Below, in pieces: positions 1-5,372 of a DNA stretch of 5,512 bases. A program made the position numbers and the translations under genes. This DNA is from Acidimicrobiia bacterium. GTDB taxonomy: Bacteria; Actinomycetota; Acidimicrobiia; IMCC26256; JAENVU01. Position 1 is the stretch's first letter; each line of letters begins with the position of its first letter. The DNA lies in NCBI GenBank assembly GCA_017882945.1, contig JADGON010000083.1:1-5512 (forward strand). The letters are read 5' to 3'. The notes beneath the pieces are model-generated. The model saw only the letters and a list, made by a program, of their open reading frames with translations. It had not been told where the DNA came from and searched no databases.

Positions 1-1040
1 CGCTGGAGGTCGACCCGGAGATCACGTCGGTGTTCGGCGACCGCAGGCGCGGGGATCGCGCCATCCTCAACATCGATCCCCCGGACCACGACCGGCTCCG
101 TCGGCTGGTCTCGAAGGCGTTCACGCCCAAGATGGTCGAGTCGATGCGGCCGGAGGTGGAGCGTCTCGTCGACGAGGCGCTCGACGTGACGGAGGCGCGC
201 GGTACCGGCGAGATGGATCTCATCGCCGACCTCGCCTTCCCGTTGCCGTTCACAGTGATCTCGGAGATGCTCGGCATGCCGACCGGGAGGCGCGACCAGC
301 TCCGAGAGTGGTCGCACGCGGTCGTCAAGACCCTCGATCCGATCCTGACGCTCGACGAGGCGCGGGCCGCCACGGCCGCCTCGGACGCGATGACCGAGTA
401 CGTGCTCGAGGTCGTCGCCATGAAGCGTCGTGATCCCGGCGACGACCTGCTCTCCGGTCTGATCGCGGCGGAGGAAGACGGAGATGCGCTCGACGAGCAG
501 GAGCTGCTGGACCAGGTGATCCTGCTGTACATCGCGGGCCACGAGACCACGGTGAACCTGATCGGCAACGGGACGCTCGCGCTTCTGCGGCATCCCGACG
601 AGCTCGCGCGGCTGCGCGGCGATCCGGAGCTCGAGCAGGGCGCCGTCGAGGAGCTGTTGCGCTACGACGGACCGGTGCAGTTCTCGCGCCGGATCGCCGT
701 GACGGACTTCGAGCTCCGCGACCACGTCATCGAGGCGGGCAGCTTCGTGCTCACGTGCCTCGGCGGTGCCAACCGTGATCCGCAGCATTGGGGCCCGACC
801 GCCGACGAGCTGGATCTCGCCCGCGTCGGTGCCGCGCAGCACGTCTCGTTCGGCAGCGGCGTGCACCACTGTCTCGGCGCCGCGCTCGCCCGCGTCGAAG
901 GGCGTGCCGCGTTCAGCGCGCTCGCCCGTCGGTTCCCGGACCTCGAGCTCATGGATCCGGAGCCCGTCTGGAACGGCCGCGTCGTGCTGCGCGGCCTGGA
1001 CGCGCTGCCGCTCGCCTTCGGCCGTTCCTCCTCGAGCTGA
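1..1040 (+). CDS. Cytochrome P450 (5'-truncated by window edge)
   Basis: A heme-thiolate monooxygenase, probably soluble and cytoplasmic, that would need a separate ferredoxin and reductase; none is visible nearby. The frame is open from base 3 to the TGA at 1038-1040 (345 residues seen). A bacterial P450 is about 400 residues, so roughly 60 N-terminal residues and the true start lie left of the window; the GTG at base 30 is internal. Seen in order: the C-helix region NIDPPDHDRLRRLVSKAF near residues 23-40, the I-helix oxygen-activation motif AGHETT (bases 534-551), the K-helix ExxR as ELLR (bases 651-662), and the heme loop FGSGVHHCLG (bases 849-878) with the heme-ligating Cys at 870-872. 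All core residues are present, so the enzyme looks intact. The sequence resembles the soluble actinobacterial P450 group, but neither CYP family nor substrate can be assigned. It converges on the penicillin-binding protein gene, with 6 bp between stop codons. Confidence 0.97.
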   Translation, partial: LEVDPEITSVFGDRRRGDRAILNIDPPDHDRLRRLVSKAFTPKMVESMRPEVERLVDEALDVTEARGTGEMDLIADLAFPLPFTVISEMLGMPTGRRDQLREWSHAVVKTLDPILTLDEARAATAASDAMTEYVLEVVAMKRRDPGDDLLSGLIAAEEDGDALDEQELLDQVILLYIAGHETTVNLIGNGTLALLRHPDELARLRGDPELEQGAVEELLRYDGPVQFSRRIAVTDFELRDHVIEAGSFVLTCLGGANRDPQHWGPTADELDLARVGAAQHVSFGSGVHHCLGAALARVEGRAAFSALARRFPDLELMDPEPVWNGRVVLRGLDALPLAFGRSSSS

Positions 1041-1046
1041 TCCGGC

Positions 1047-3365
1047 TCAGCCCGGGTTGACGCTGAGCGTCACCGTGGTCCCGGCATCGACGACCACGCC
1101 GCTGATCGGCGACTGCTTCCAGACCTTGCCCGCGCGCTCCGGAGCGCCCGGTGGCGGCTCGGGCCGGACGACGATCTCGACCTCCAGCCCGGCCGCCCGC
1201 AGCAGGGTCGCGGCCTGGTCGGCGTAGGAGCCGAGCACGTTCGGCACACTCACGGATCGGGGCGGACCGTTCGCCACGCTGATGGTGACGGTCATCCCGG
1301 GCACGGCCGGCCGGCCGGCCGGTGGATCCTGGCTGAGGATCGTGCCGGGCGGGTACTGCCGGCTGGGCACGGATCGGAGCCGGACCCGGTAACCGGCGTC
1401 GCGCAGCATCCGGGTCGCGTCCGCCACCGACTGGCCCAGCGTGGAGAGCAGGGTCGTGCCGCCGGATCCAGCCGGCTGGGTGGTGGTCGACGTCGATGGT
1501 GGCGCCACGGCGGGGAAGCCGCTGACGGTGGTCTCGGCCAGCGCGCCACCGGCGAAGAGCTGCCAGATCTGCGCGGGCCACGAGCCGCCGGTGACCGTGA
1601 TGCGGGTCGTCGGTGGCCGCATCTTGATCTCGTCGGGCGGAAAGCCGACCCACACCGCGGCGACGAGCTGGGGCGTGTAGCCGACGAACCACGCGTCGGC
1701 CCAGTTGTCGCTCGTGCCCGTCTTCCCCGCGACCGGGCGACCGATGCGGGCATTCACGCCGGTGCCCCGGGTGACGACCTGTTGCAGCACGTCGGTGATC
1801 GTGCGCGCGGTGGCTTCGGGCAGGACCCGCTTGCGGATGATGGGCGCTTGGTACAGGACGGTGCCGTCGGTCGTCGTGACGCGGGTGACGAACACCGGGT
1901 CGGTGTGCATCCCGTCGCCGGCGAGCGTGTCGTACGCAGATGCCATGTCGAGCACGGTCGCGCCGTTGCTGCCGAGCGCGGCGGACGGGACCGGGGCCTG
2001 GGGCGAGCGGACGCCCATCTTGGCCGCGAGGTCGAGCACCGGTCGCACCCCGATGTCGGTCACCAGCTGCGCGTAGACCGTGTTGACGGAGTTCACGGTC
2101 GCTTCGGTGAGGTCCATGCGACCTCGGCCGGTGCCGTCGTAGTTGTTGACGACCCAGGGCGGCTGCCCGCCGGGTTGGGGGATCGTCAGCGTCGCGGGCG
2201 CGTCGTAGGTCTTGGACAGCGGCACCCCGGCTTCGAGCGCCGCGCCGAGGACGAACGGCTTGAACGTGCTCCCGGCCTGGCGACAGCCCCTGCCGGCTTC
2301 GTAGCAGTCGATGTTGGCCAGGTCGACCTTCGCCCATGGCGCGGTGCCCCAGAAGTCCTGGCCGCCGACGTAGGCCTTGACCTGTCCCGTCGTCGGCTCG
2401 ATCGCGACGAGCGCGGCTGCGGGATCGGTCGCCGGTTGCGAGATCACCCGCGCCGCGGCCTGCTCGGCCAACGCCTGCATCTTCGGGTCGAGCGTCGTGT
2501 GGATCCTGAGTCCGCCCTCGAGGAGCAGGCGGCGGCGTTGGTCGAGCGTCACGCCGAACGCCGGATTGCCCATGACGAACTTCGTGACCTGCTCGACGAA
2601 GTACGGCGCCGGGTACCGCCCGTCCGTCGGGGGCGGGGAGAGCCCGAGCGGCTGCGCCCGGGCACCGGCGAGTGCGGCCGCGGGCGCGCGGTGGAGGTGC
2701 CCGAGCCGGTCCAGGACCTCGTTGCGGCGGGCGAGCGCCTGCTCGGGGTGCTGGAACGGGTTGTAGGACTCCGGGGCGCGGATGAGCCCGGCGATGAGCG
2801 CGGACTCGGCCAGGTCGAGGTCGTGGACGTTCTTCGAGAAGTAGCGCCTCGCCGCGGCCTGGACCCCGTAGGCCCCGTTGCCGAAGTAGATGGTGTTGAG
2901 GTAGCGCTCGAGGATCGTCCGCTTGGAGTAGCGGTGCTCGAGCTGGACCGCCATCACCGCTTCGCGCAGCTTGCGCTCGAGGTCCTTCTCGGGTCCGAGC
3001 ATCACCGCGCGGACGTACTGCTGGGTGATCGTCGAGCCGCCCTGGGAGAGATCGCCCTTCTCGACGTCGCGGGTGAGCGCGCGCAGGATGCCGCGCGCGT
3101 CGACGCCGTCGTGGTCGAAGAAGCGCTCGTCCTCGATGGCGACGACCGCCTTCGGCAGGTCGGGCGCCATCGCCGAGAGCGCGACCGGCTGGCGGTCCTG
3201 AACCCCGTGCAGGGTCGTGAGCAGGGAGCCGTCGGACCAGAGGACCTGCGACGAGACCGCCTGGTGCTGGGGGAGTCGCAGGTCCGAGGTGTAGCGGCAA
3301 CCGCTCGCGATCAAGGCCCCGGCGACCAACACGCACACCGCCACAGATCGCCTCACGCGCAACAT
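1047..3365 (-). CDS. Bifunctional class A penicillin-binding protein with two PASTA domains
   Basis: Polymerises lipid II into glycan strands (GT51) and cross-links the peptides (transpeptidase) outside the membrane; PonA/PBP1-like. Numbering is from the ATG at 3363-3365 (772 aa). GT51 motifs: EDERFF 78-83 (catalytic Glu78), GGSTITQQ 109-116, RKLRE 131-135, YLNTIYFG 155-162. Transpeptidase motifs: STFK 366-369 (nucleophile Ser366, bases 2268-2270), SVN 426-428, KTGT 548-551. A Pro/Thr/Ser-rich linker (~617-636) leads to two PASTA repeats (~637-699 and ~703-772), which in this family bind muropeptide or uncross-linked glycan. The N-terminus MLRVRRSVAVCVLVAGALIA followed by SGC looks like a lipoprotein signal with Cys23 as lipidation site, where a membrane anchor is more usual. 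I chose this start because the signal peptide begins there. Open reading continues to a TTG at 3449, which would overlap tyrS by 18 bp and bury the signal; a GTG at 3416 is another option. No clear ribosome binding site or -10 box is visible. Divergent from tyrS. Confidence 0.95.
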   Translation of the reverse strand: MLRVRRSVAVCVLVAGALIASGCRYTSDLRLPQHQAVSSQVLWSDGSLLTTLHGVQDRQPVALSAMAPDLPKAVVAIEDERFFDHDGVDARGILRALTRDVEKGDLSQGGSTITQQYVRAVMLGPEKDLERKLREAVMAVQLEHRYSKRTILERYLNTIYFGNGAYGVQAAARRYFSKNVHDLDLAESALIAGLIRAPESYNPFQHPEQALARRNEVLDRLGHLHRAPAAALAGARAQPLGLSPPPTDGRYPAPYFVEQVTKFVMGNPAFGVTLDQRRRLLLEGGLRIHTTLDPKMQALAEQAAARVISQPATDPAAALVAIEPTTGQVKAYVGGQDFWGTAPWAKVDLANIDCYEAGRGCRQAGSTFKPFVLGAALEAGVPLSKTYDAPATLTIPQPGGQPPWVVNNYDGTGRGRMDLTEATVNSVNTVYAQLVTDIGVRPVLDLAAKMGVRSPQAPVPSAALGSNGATVLDMASAYDTLAGDGMHTDPVFVTRVTTTDGTVLYQAPIIRKRVLPEATARTITDVLQQVVTRGTGVNARIGRPVAGKTGTSDNWADAWFVGYTPQLVAAVWVGFPPDEIKMRPPTTRITVTGGSWPAQIWQLFAGGALAETTVSGFPAVAPPSTSTTTQPAGSGGTTLLSTLGQSVADATRMLRDAGYRVRLRSVPSRQYPPGTILSQDPPAGRPAVPGMTVTISVANGPPRSVSVPNVLGSYADQAATLLRAAGLEVEIVVRPEPPPGAPERAGKVWKQSPISGVVVDAGTTVTLSVNPG
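1305..1322. repeat. (GGCC)4GG simple repeat inside the PBP gene
   Basis: Four full GGCC units plus GG in a row, self-complementary, within the first PASTA domain of the penicillin-binding protein (encoding the Ala-Gly-Arg-Pro-Ala stretch). Gain or loss of one 4-bp unit would shift the frame and remove the rest of PASTA 1 and all of PASTA 2, leaving the catalytic domains intact. It may simply reflect high GC content. Confidence 0.75.
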
Positions 3366-3396
3366 TGTTGCCGAGCGGGAACCCGGTGGAGCTTCG

Positions 3397-3412
3397 CCTT
3401 CCGGGCGGAAGG
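3397..3412. repeat. Inverted repeat in the PBP/tyrS divergent intergenic region
   Basis: A perfect 6-bp inverted repeat, CCTTCC (3397-3402) and GGAAGG (3407-3412), around the 4-nt centre GGGC. It lies almost in the middle of the 66-bp gap between the two divergent starts and just upstream of the tyrS -10 box, so it could be an operator acting on either gene. An arm this short can arise by chance. Confidence 0.35.
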
Positions 3413-3419
3413 GCACTGG

Positions 3420-3425
3420 TAGCGT
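3420..3425 (+). promoter_or_regulatory. Candidate -10 box for leaderless tyrS
   Basis: TAGCGT fits the TANNNT form of the sigma-70-type -10 and ends 6 nt before the tyrS GTG, so transcription would begin at or next to the start codon. No Shine-Dalgarno sequence precedes the GTG, as expected of a leaderless mRNA. No convincing -35 lies 16-18 bp upstream; the bases there are CCTTCC. Confidence 0.5.
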
Positions 3426-3431
3426 GCGCCC

Positions 3432-4652
3432 GTGGCCTCCGTGGACCAACAGCTGCGGATCCTGACCGCGGGCACCGTCGACTGCATCGCCGAATCGGAG
3501 CTCGCCGCCAAGCTCGAATCGGGCCGGCCGCTACGGGTGAAGCTCGGCATCGACCCCACGGCCTCGGACATCCACCTCGGGTTCGCCGTCGTGTTGCGCA
3601 AGCTGCGCCAGTTCCAGGACCTCGGCCACGTTGCGGTGCTCATCATCGGGGATTTCACGGCACGCGTCGGCGACCCGTCCGGCCGGTCGGTCACCCGACC
3701 GCCGCTCACCCCCGAGCAGGTCGACATCCACGCGACCTCCTACGTCGACCAGGTCCGCGGCATCCTTGACTTCGCCCCGGGCCGGATCGAGGTGGTCCGC
3801 AACGCCTCCTGGCTGGCCTCGATGCACATGGACGCCGTGCTCCGGCTCACCGCCCGCACCACGGTCGCCCGCATCATGGAGCGCGACGACTTCTCGACCC
3901 GCTTCGCCGAGGGCTCGCCGATCGCGCTCTCGGAGCTGTTGTACCCGCTGCTCCAGGCCACCGACTCGGTCGAGGTGCATGCGGACGTCGAGCTCGGCGG
4001 CACGGACCAGCTCTTCAACATCCTGATGGGCCGCCATCTCCAGTCCCAGGCGGGCCAGGACCCCCAGGTGGTGCTCACCACCCCGCTGCTCGAGGGGCTC
4101 GACGGGGTCCAGAAGATGTCCAAGTCCCTGGGCAACTACATCGGGATCAACGAGGCGCCGGGGGAGCAGTTCGGCAAGCTCATGAGCATCCCGGACGCCC
4201 TGATGCCGCGGTACTTCCAGCTGACCACGGGCTGGCTGCCCGAGCAGGTCGAGGCGACCGTCGAGGACCTGCGCACCGGCGCGCTCTCACCGGTCGATGC
4301 GAAGCGGCTGCTCGGACGCACCGTCGTGGACCTCTATCACGGCGAGAGTGCGGGGGAGCAGGCCGAAGCCGAGTTCAACCGCGTGTTCAAGGACCACGCG
4401 ACGCCGAGCGACGTGGAGGAGCGGGAGGTCCCGGCCTCGGAGCTGCCGACGCAGTGGTTCCGGCTCCTGGCGCTCGCGGGCCTGGCCACGTCGAACAAGG
4501 ATGCCCGCCGCAAGATCGAGCAGGGCGCGGTGCGACTCGACCAAGAGAAGGTGACCGACCCGGAGGCAGAGGTGTCCGCCGCCGACATCGACGGCCGGCT
4601 GATCTCGGTGGGGAAGCGCTCCTGGGCGAAGGTGGCGGTGCGGGCTAGCTGA
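3432..4652 (+). CDS. tyrS: Tyrosine--tRNA ligase (TyrRS, TyrZ-like clade)
   Basis: Cytoplasmic class I aminoacyl-tRNA synthetase that activates tyrosine with ATP and charges tRNA-Tyr. The 406 residues match family length. Seen: the N-terminal segment RPLRVKLGIDPTASDIHLGF (32-51) with the HIGH-equivalent HLGF at 48-51; GDFTARVGDPSGRS (73-86); the substrate-pocket segment YPLLQATDS (171-179) and ELGGTDQLFN (187-196); KMSKS at 228-232 within VQKMSKSLGNYIGI; and a C-terminal S4-type RNA-binding domain at about 340-400. A true KMSKS and the general pattern place it with the TyrZ-type clade, not the KFGKS-type TyrS common in other actinobacteria. The last HIGH residue is Phe51, not His or Asn, which is noteworthy. 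The GTG start at 3432 is chosen because it opens the conserved N-terminus and sits 6 nt after a -10 box. The 3' end overlaps the opposing small gene by 8 bp. Confidence 0.98.
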   Translation: MASVDQQLRILTAGTVDCIAESELAAKLESGRPLRVKLGIDPTASDIHLGFAVVLRKLRQFQDLGHVAVLIIGDFTARVGDPSGRSVTRPPLTPEQVDIHATSYVDQVRGILDFAPGRIEVVRNASWLASMHMDAVLRLTARTTVARIMERDDFSTRFAEGSPIALSELLYPLLQATDSVEVHADVELGGTDQLFNILMGRHLQSQAGQDPQVVLTTPLLEGLDGVQKMSKSLGNYIGINEAPGEQFGKLMSIPDALMPRYFQLTTGWLPEQVEATVEDLRTGALSPVDAKRLLGRTVVDLYHGESAGEQAEAEFNRVFKDHATPSDVEEREVPASELPTQWFRLLALAGLATSNKDARRKIEQGAVRLDQEKVTDPEAEVSAADIDGRLISVGKRSWAKVAVRAS

Positions 4653-4878
4653 GCACGACGGTCAGGCCGATGAAGGCCAGGATCGCGCCGACCAGCAGGA
4701 TCGCGCCGACCACCCAGACCACGGTCCGGGTGCCTTTGTTCGCGTTCCCCATGCCGAAGGTGTCGAGCATGGCCTCGTGCTCTTCGTGCATGAGCCGCTG
4801 GGTGTCGGGCTTGGTGCCGGTCTTGGGCAGGTGCTGCGAGTGCTGCGGCTTCCGGGGCTTCTTGCCTCTGCTTCCCAT
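4645..4878 (-). CDS. Small single-pass membrane protein of unknown function
   Basis: A 77-residue protein I do not recognise. The N-terminal half is hydrophilic and basic (GSRGKKPRKPQ), followed by a stretch rich in His, Glu and Met (LMHEEHEAMLDTFGMG, ~29-44). One strong membrane helix fills residues ~53-76 (VVWVVGAILLVGAIL onward) and ends two residues from the C-terminus. By the positive-inside rule the N-terminal half should be cytoplasmic, like a tail-anchored protein. The helix holds an internal tandem repeat. I chose the ATG at 4876-4878 because a TAGCCT -10 box lies 7 nt upstream, suggesting a leaderless mRNA, and because the longer reading (ATG at 5073) would run antisense through the rRNA promoter and leader and encodes Arg-rich, junk-like sequence. 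Its promoter diverges from the rRNA promoter and its 3' end overlaps tyrS by 8 bp. The coherent charge and hydrophobic pattern argues that it is real. Confidence 0.78.
   Translation of the reverse strand: MGSRGKKPRKPQHSQHLPKTGTKPDTQRLMHEEHEAMLDTFGMGNANKGTRTVVWVVGAILLVGAILAFIGLTVVLS
4678..4712. repeat. 17-bp tandem direct repeat in the membrane-helix codons
   Basis: CAGGATCGCGCCGACCA occurs at 4678-4694 and again at 4696-4712, identical over 17 bp with an 18-bp period. On the minus strand it encodes VGAILL followed by VGAILA in the membrane helix of the small protein. The exact DNA identity, not only protein similarity, points to a recent in-frame slippage duplication of six codons; without it the helix would be about 18 residues long. 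Confidence 0.9.
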
Positions 4879-4885
4879 CGCCGGG

Positions 4886-4891
4886 AGGCTA
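4886..4891 (-). promoter_or_regulatory. Candidate -10 box for the small membrane protein gene
   Basis: Read on the minus strand, TAGCCT fits TANNNT and ends 7 nt before the ATG at 4878, so the mRNA would be leaderless; no Shine-Dalgarno is present. GTCAAG lies 16 bp upstream on the minus strand (4908-4913) as a weak -35 and overlaps the -35 of the rRNA promoter on the other strand. Confidence 0.45.
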
Positions 4892-4908
4892 GTTGCTCGG
4901 GTCTCGGC

Positions 4909-4937
4909 TTGACGGCGCCCGTGGCAACACCTATTCT
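4909..4937 (+). promoter_or_regulatory. rRNA operon promoter (sigma-70/SigA type)
   Basis: TTGACG (4909-4914), a 17-bp spacer, then TATTCT (4932-4937): near-consensus -35 and -10 boxes at ideal spacing. Transcription should start around 4943-4945 and run through the leader into 16S rRNA. No other TANNNT box occurs on the plus strand between here and the 16S start, so this is the only recognisable promoter. The sequence upstream of the -35 is GC-rich, so no AT-rich UP element is evident. Confidence 0.8.
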
Positions 4938-4959
4938 GATCAGTCCGCCCACGGGTGCC
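4914..4959. repeat. Inverted repeat centred on the rRNA promoter -10
   Basis: GGCGCCCGTGG (4914-4924) and CCACGGGTGCC (4949-4959) are inverted copies matching at 10 of 11 positions, with 24 bp between them. The -10 box lies at the centre. The left arm is upstream of the predicted start site, so the P1 transcript would not contain both arms; any function would be at DNA level. Chance occurrence is possible in DNA this GC-rich. Confidence 0.5.
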
Positions 4960-5009
4960 TTTCAAACGGCTTCGCGCGGCGGATTGACACGGACGCCCCC
5001 CGCTCCTCC

Positions 5010-5026
5010 GGACCGCCTGGCGGTCC
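5010..5026. repeat. 17-bp perfect palindrome in the rRNA leader
   Basis: GGACCGCC, a central T, then GGCGGTCC: perfect dyad symmetry about 65 bp after the predicted start site. As RNA, with the innermost pairs open, it forms a 6-bp GC-rich hairpin; as DNA it resembles a dimeric repressor site. No U-run follows, so it is not a classical terminator. Confidence 0.7.
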
Positions 5027-5103
5027 CGTTGTGGCCACCTCGGTGGTCCTGGAGCCCGCAACCAGGGATCCACAGTAGGGGATGGGTGTCAGCTCGACTC
5101 GCC

Positions 5104-5122
5104 CCCGACCGCGACGGTCGGG
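5104..5122 (+). promoter_or_regulatory. boxB-like hairpin upstream of boxA
   Basis: CCCGACCG (5104-5111) pairs perfectly with CGGTCGGG (5115-5122) across the loop CGA (in practice probably a 7-bp stem with a 5-nt loop). It lies about 20 nt upstream of the boxA-like site, the boxB-then-boxA order of known rRNA leaders. The boxB label rests on position only. Confidence 0.5.
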
Positions 5123-5144
5123 TAGCTGCGAGCCTCGAGCAGCG

Positions 5145-5157
5145 GCTCCTTGAAAAC
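5145..5157 (+). promoter_or_regulatory. boxA-like rRNA antitermination site
   Basis: GCTCCTTGAAAAC resembles the Gram-positive boxA form TGTTCTTTGAAAACT, and the following GGAACAGTG resembles the sequence after boxA in actinobacterial leaders (TTTGAGAACTCAACAGTG as I recall it). In the known system NusB-S10 (NusE) binds boxA RNA and makes the polymerase resistant to Rho-dependent termination while it transcribes rRNA. It lies 224 nt before the 16S 5' end. Confidence 0.65.
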
Positions 5158-5254
5158 GGAACAGTGATGCACAAAAGTCAGTGCGGGCATGACGCATTCG
5201 GCTCTGGTCCCTCGCGGGACTGGCGCTGACGCGGACATGTTCAAACGTCAATAC

Positions 5255-5281
5255 CGGTAGGCACGAACCCTGTGTCTACCG
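5255..5281 (+). other. Strong hairpin in the pre-16S leader
   Basis: CGGTAGGCAC (5255-5264) pairs with GTGTCTACCG (5272-5281) around the 7-nt loop GAACCCT: ten pairs, one a G-U wobble. No U-run follows, so it is more likely a processing or folding element than a terminator. Confidence 0.65.
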
Positions 5282-5342
5282 AGTCAGTTGCCGGGATGGG
5301 CTCAGTTCCCGGACCGGCAGCTCTCAACACACAGATCAGAAT

Positions 5343-5372
5343 GCCCGTCCTTCCCTTCGGGGTCGCACGGGT
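5343..5372 (+). other. UUCG-capped hairpin just before 16S rRNA
   Basis: GCCCGT (5343-5348) pairs with ACGGGT (5367-5372), five Watson-Crick pairs and one wobble. Inside, CCC (5353-5355) and GGG (5360-5362) close a UUCG tetraloop. AGATC (5333-5337) and GATCT (5377-5381) could form an outer stem. It ends about 9 nt before the predicted 16S 5' end, so it may help define the processing site. Confidence 0.5.

Noticed and set aside
1045..1068. GCTCAG/CTGAGC hairpin as a bidirectional terminator between P450 and PBP
   Set aside because: The stem is only 6 bp with a 12-nt loop, lies mostly inside the PBP coding region and has no T-run on either strand.
949..3336. A second ~795-codon open frame on the minus strand, in another frame of the PBP gene
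   Set aside because: It encodes an Arg/Ala/Gly/Pro-rich protein without motifs, typical of an off-frame reading of GC-rich DNA; all GT51, transpeptidase and PASTA motifs are in the chosen frame.
3360..3370. CAACA-T-TGTTG palindrome over the PBP start codon
   Set aside because: It is short (5+1+5) and overlaps coding sequence; too weak to call an operator without conservation.
1782..3422. A 546-codon open frame on the plus strand, antisense to the PBP gene
   Set aside because: Composition is Arg/Val/Gly-rich with no domain, and it arises from codon bias on the opposite strand of a well-supported gene.
4984..4989. TTGACA as a second rRNA promoter -35
   Set aside because: The hexamer is perfect, but bases 5005-5015 contain no -10-like sequence at any reasonable spacing.
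4879..5073. N-terminal extension of the small membrane protein to an ATG at 5073
   Set aside because: It would read antisense through the rRNA promoter and leader and gives an Arg-rich segment unlike the rest of the protein; the ATG at 4878 has its own -10 box.
5150..5178. TTGAAA with AAAAGT 17 bp downstream as a promoter
   Set aside because: AAAAGT lacks the key TA of a -10, and TTGAAA is better explained as part of the boxA-like site.
4777..5229. A 150-codon plus-strand open frame across the rRNA leader
   Set aside because: It spans the antisense of the small gene, the promoter and several leader hairpins, with no ribosome binding site or protein-like pattern.
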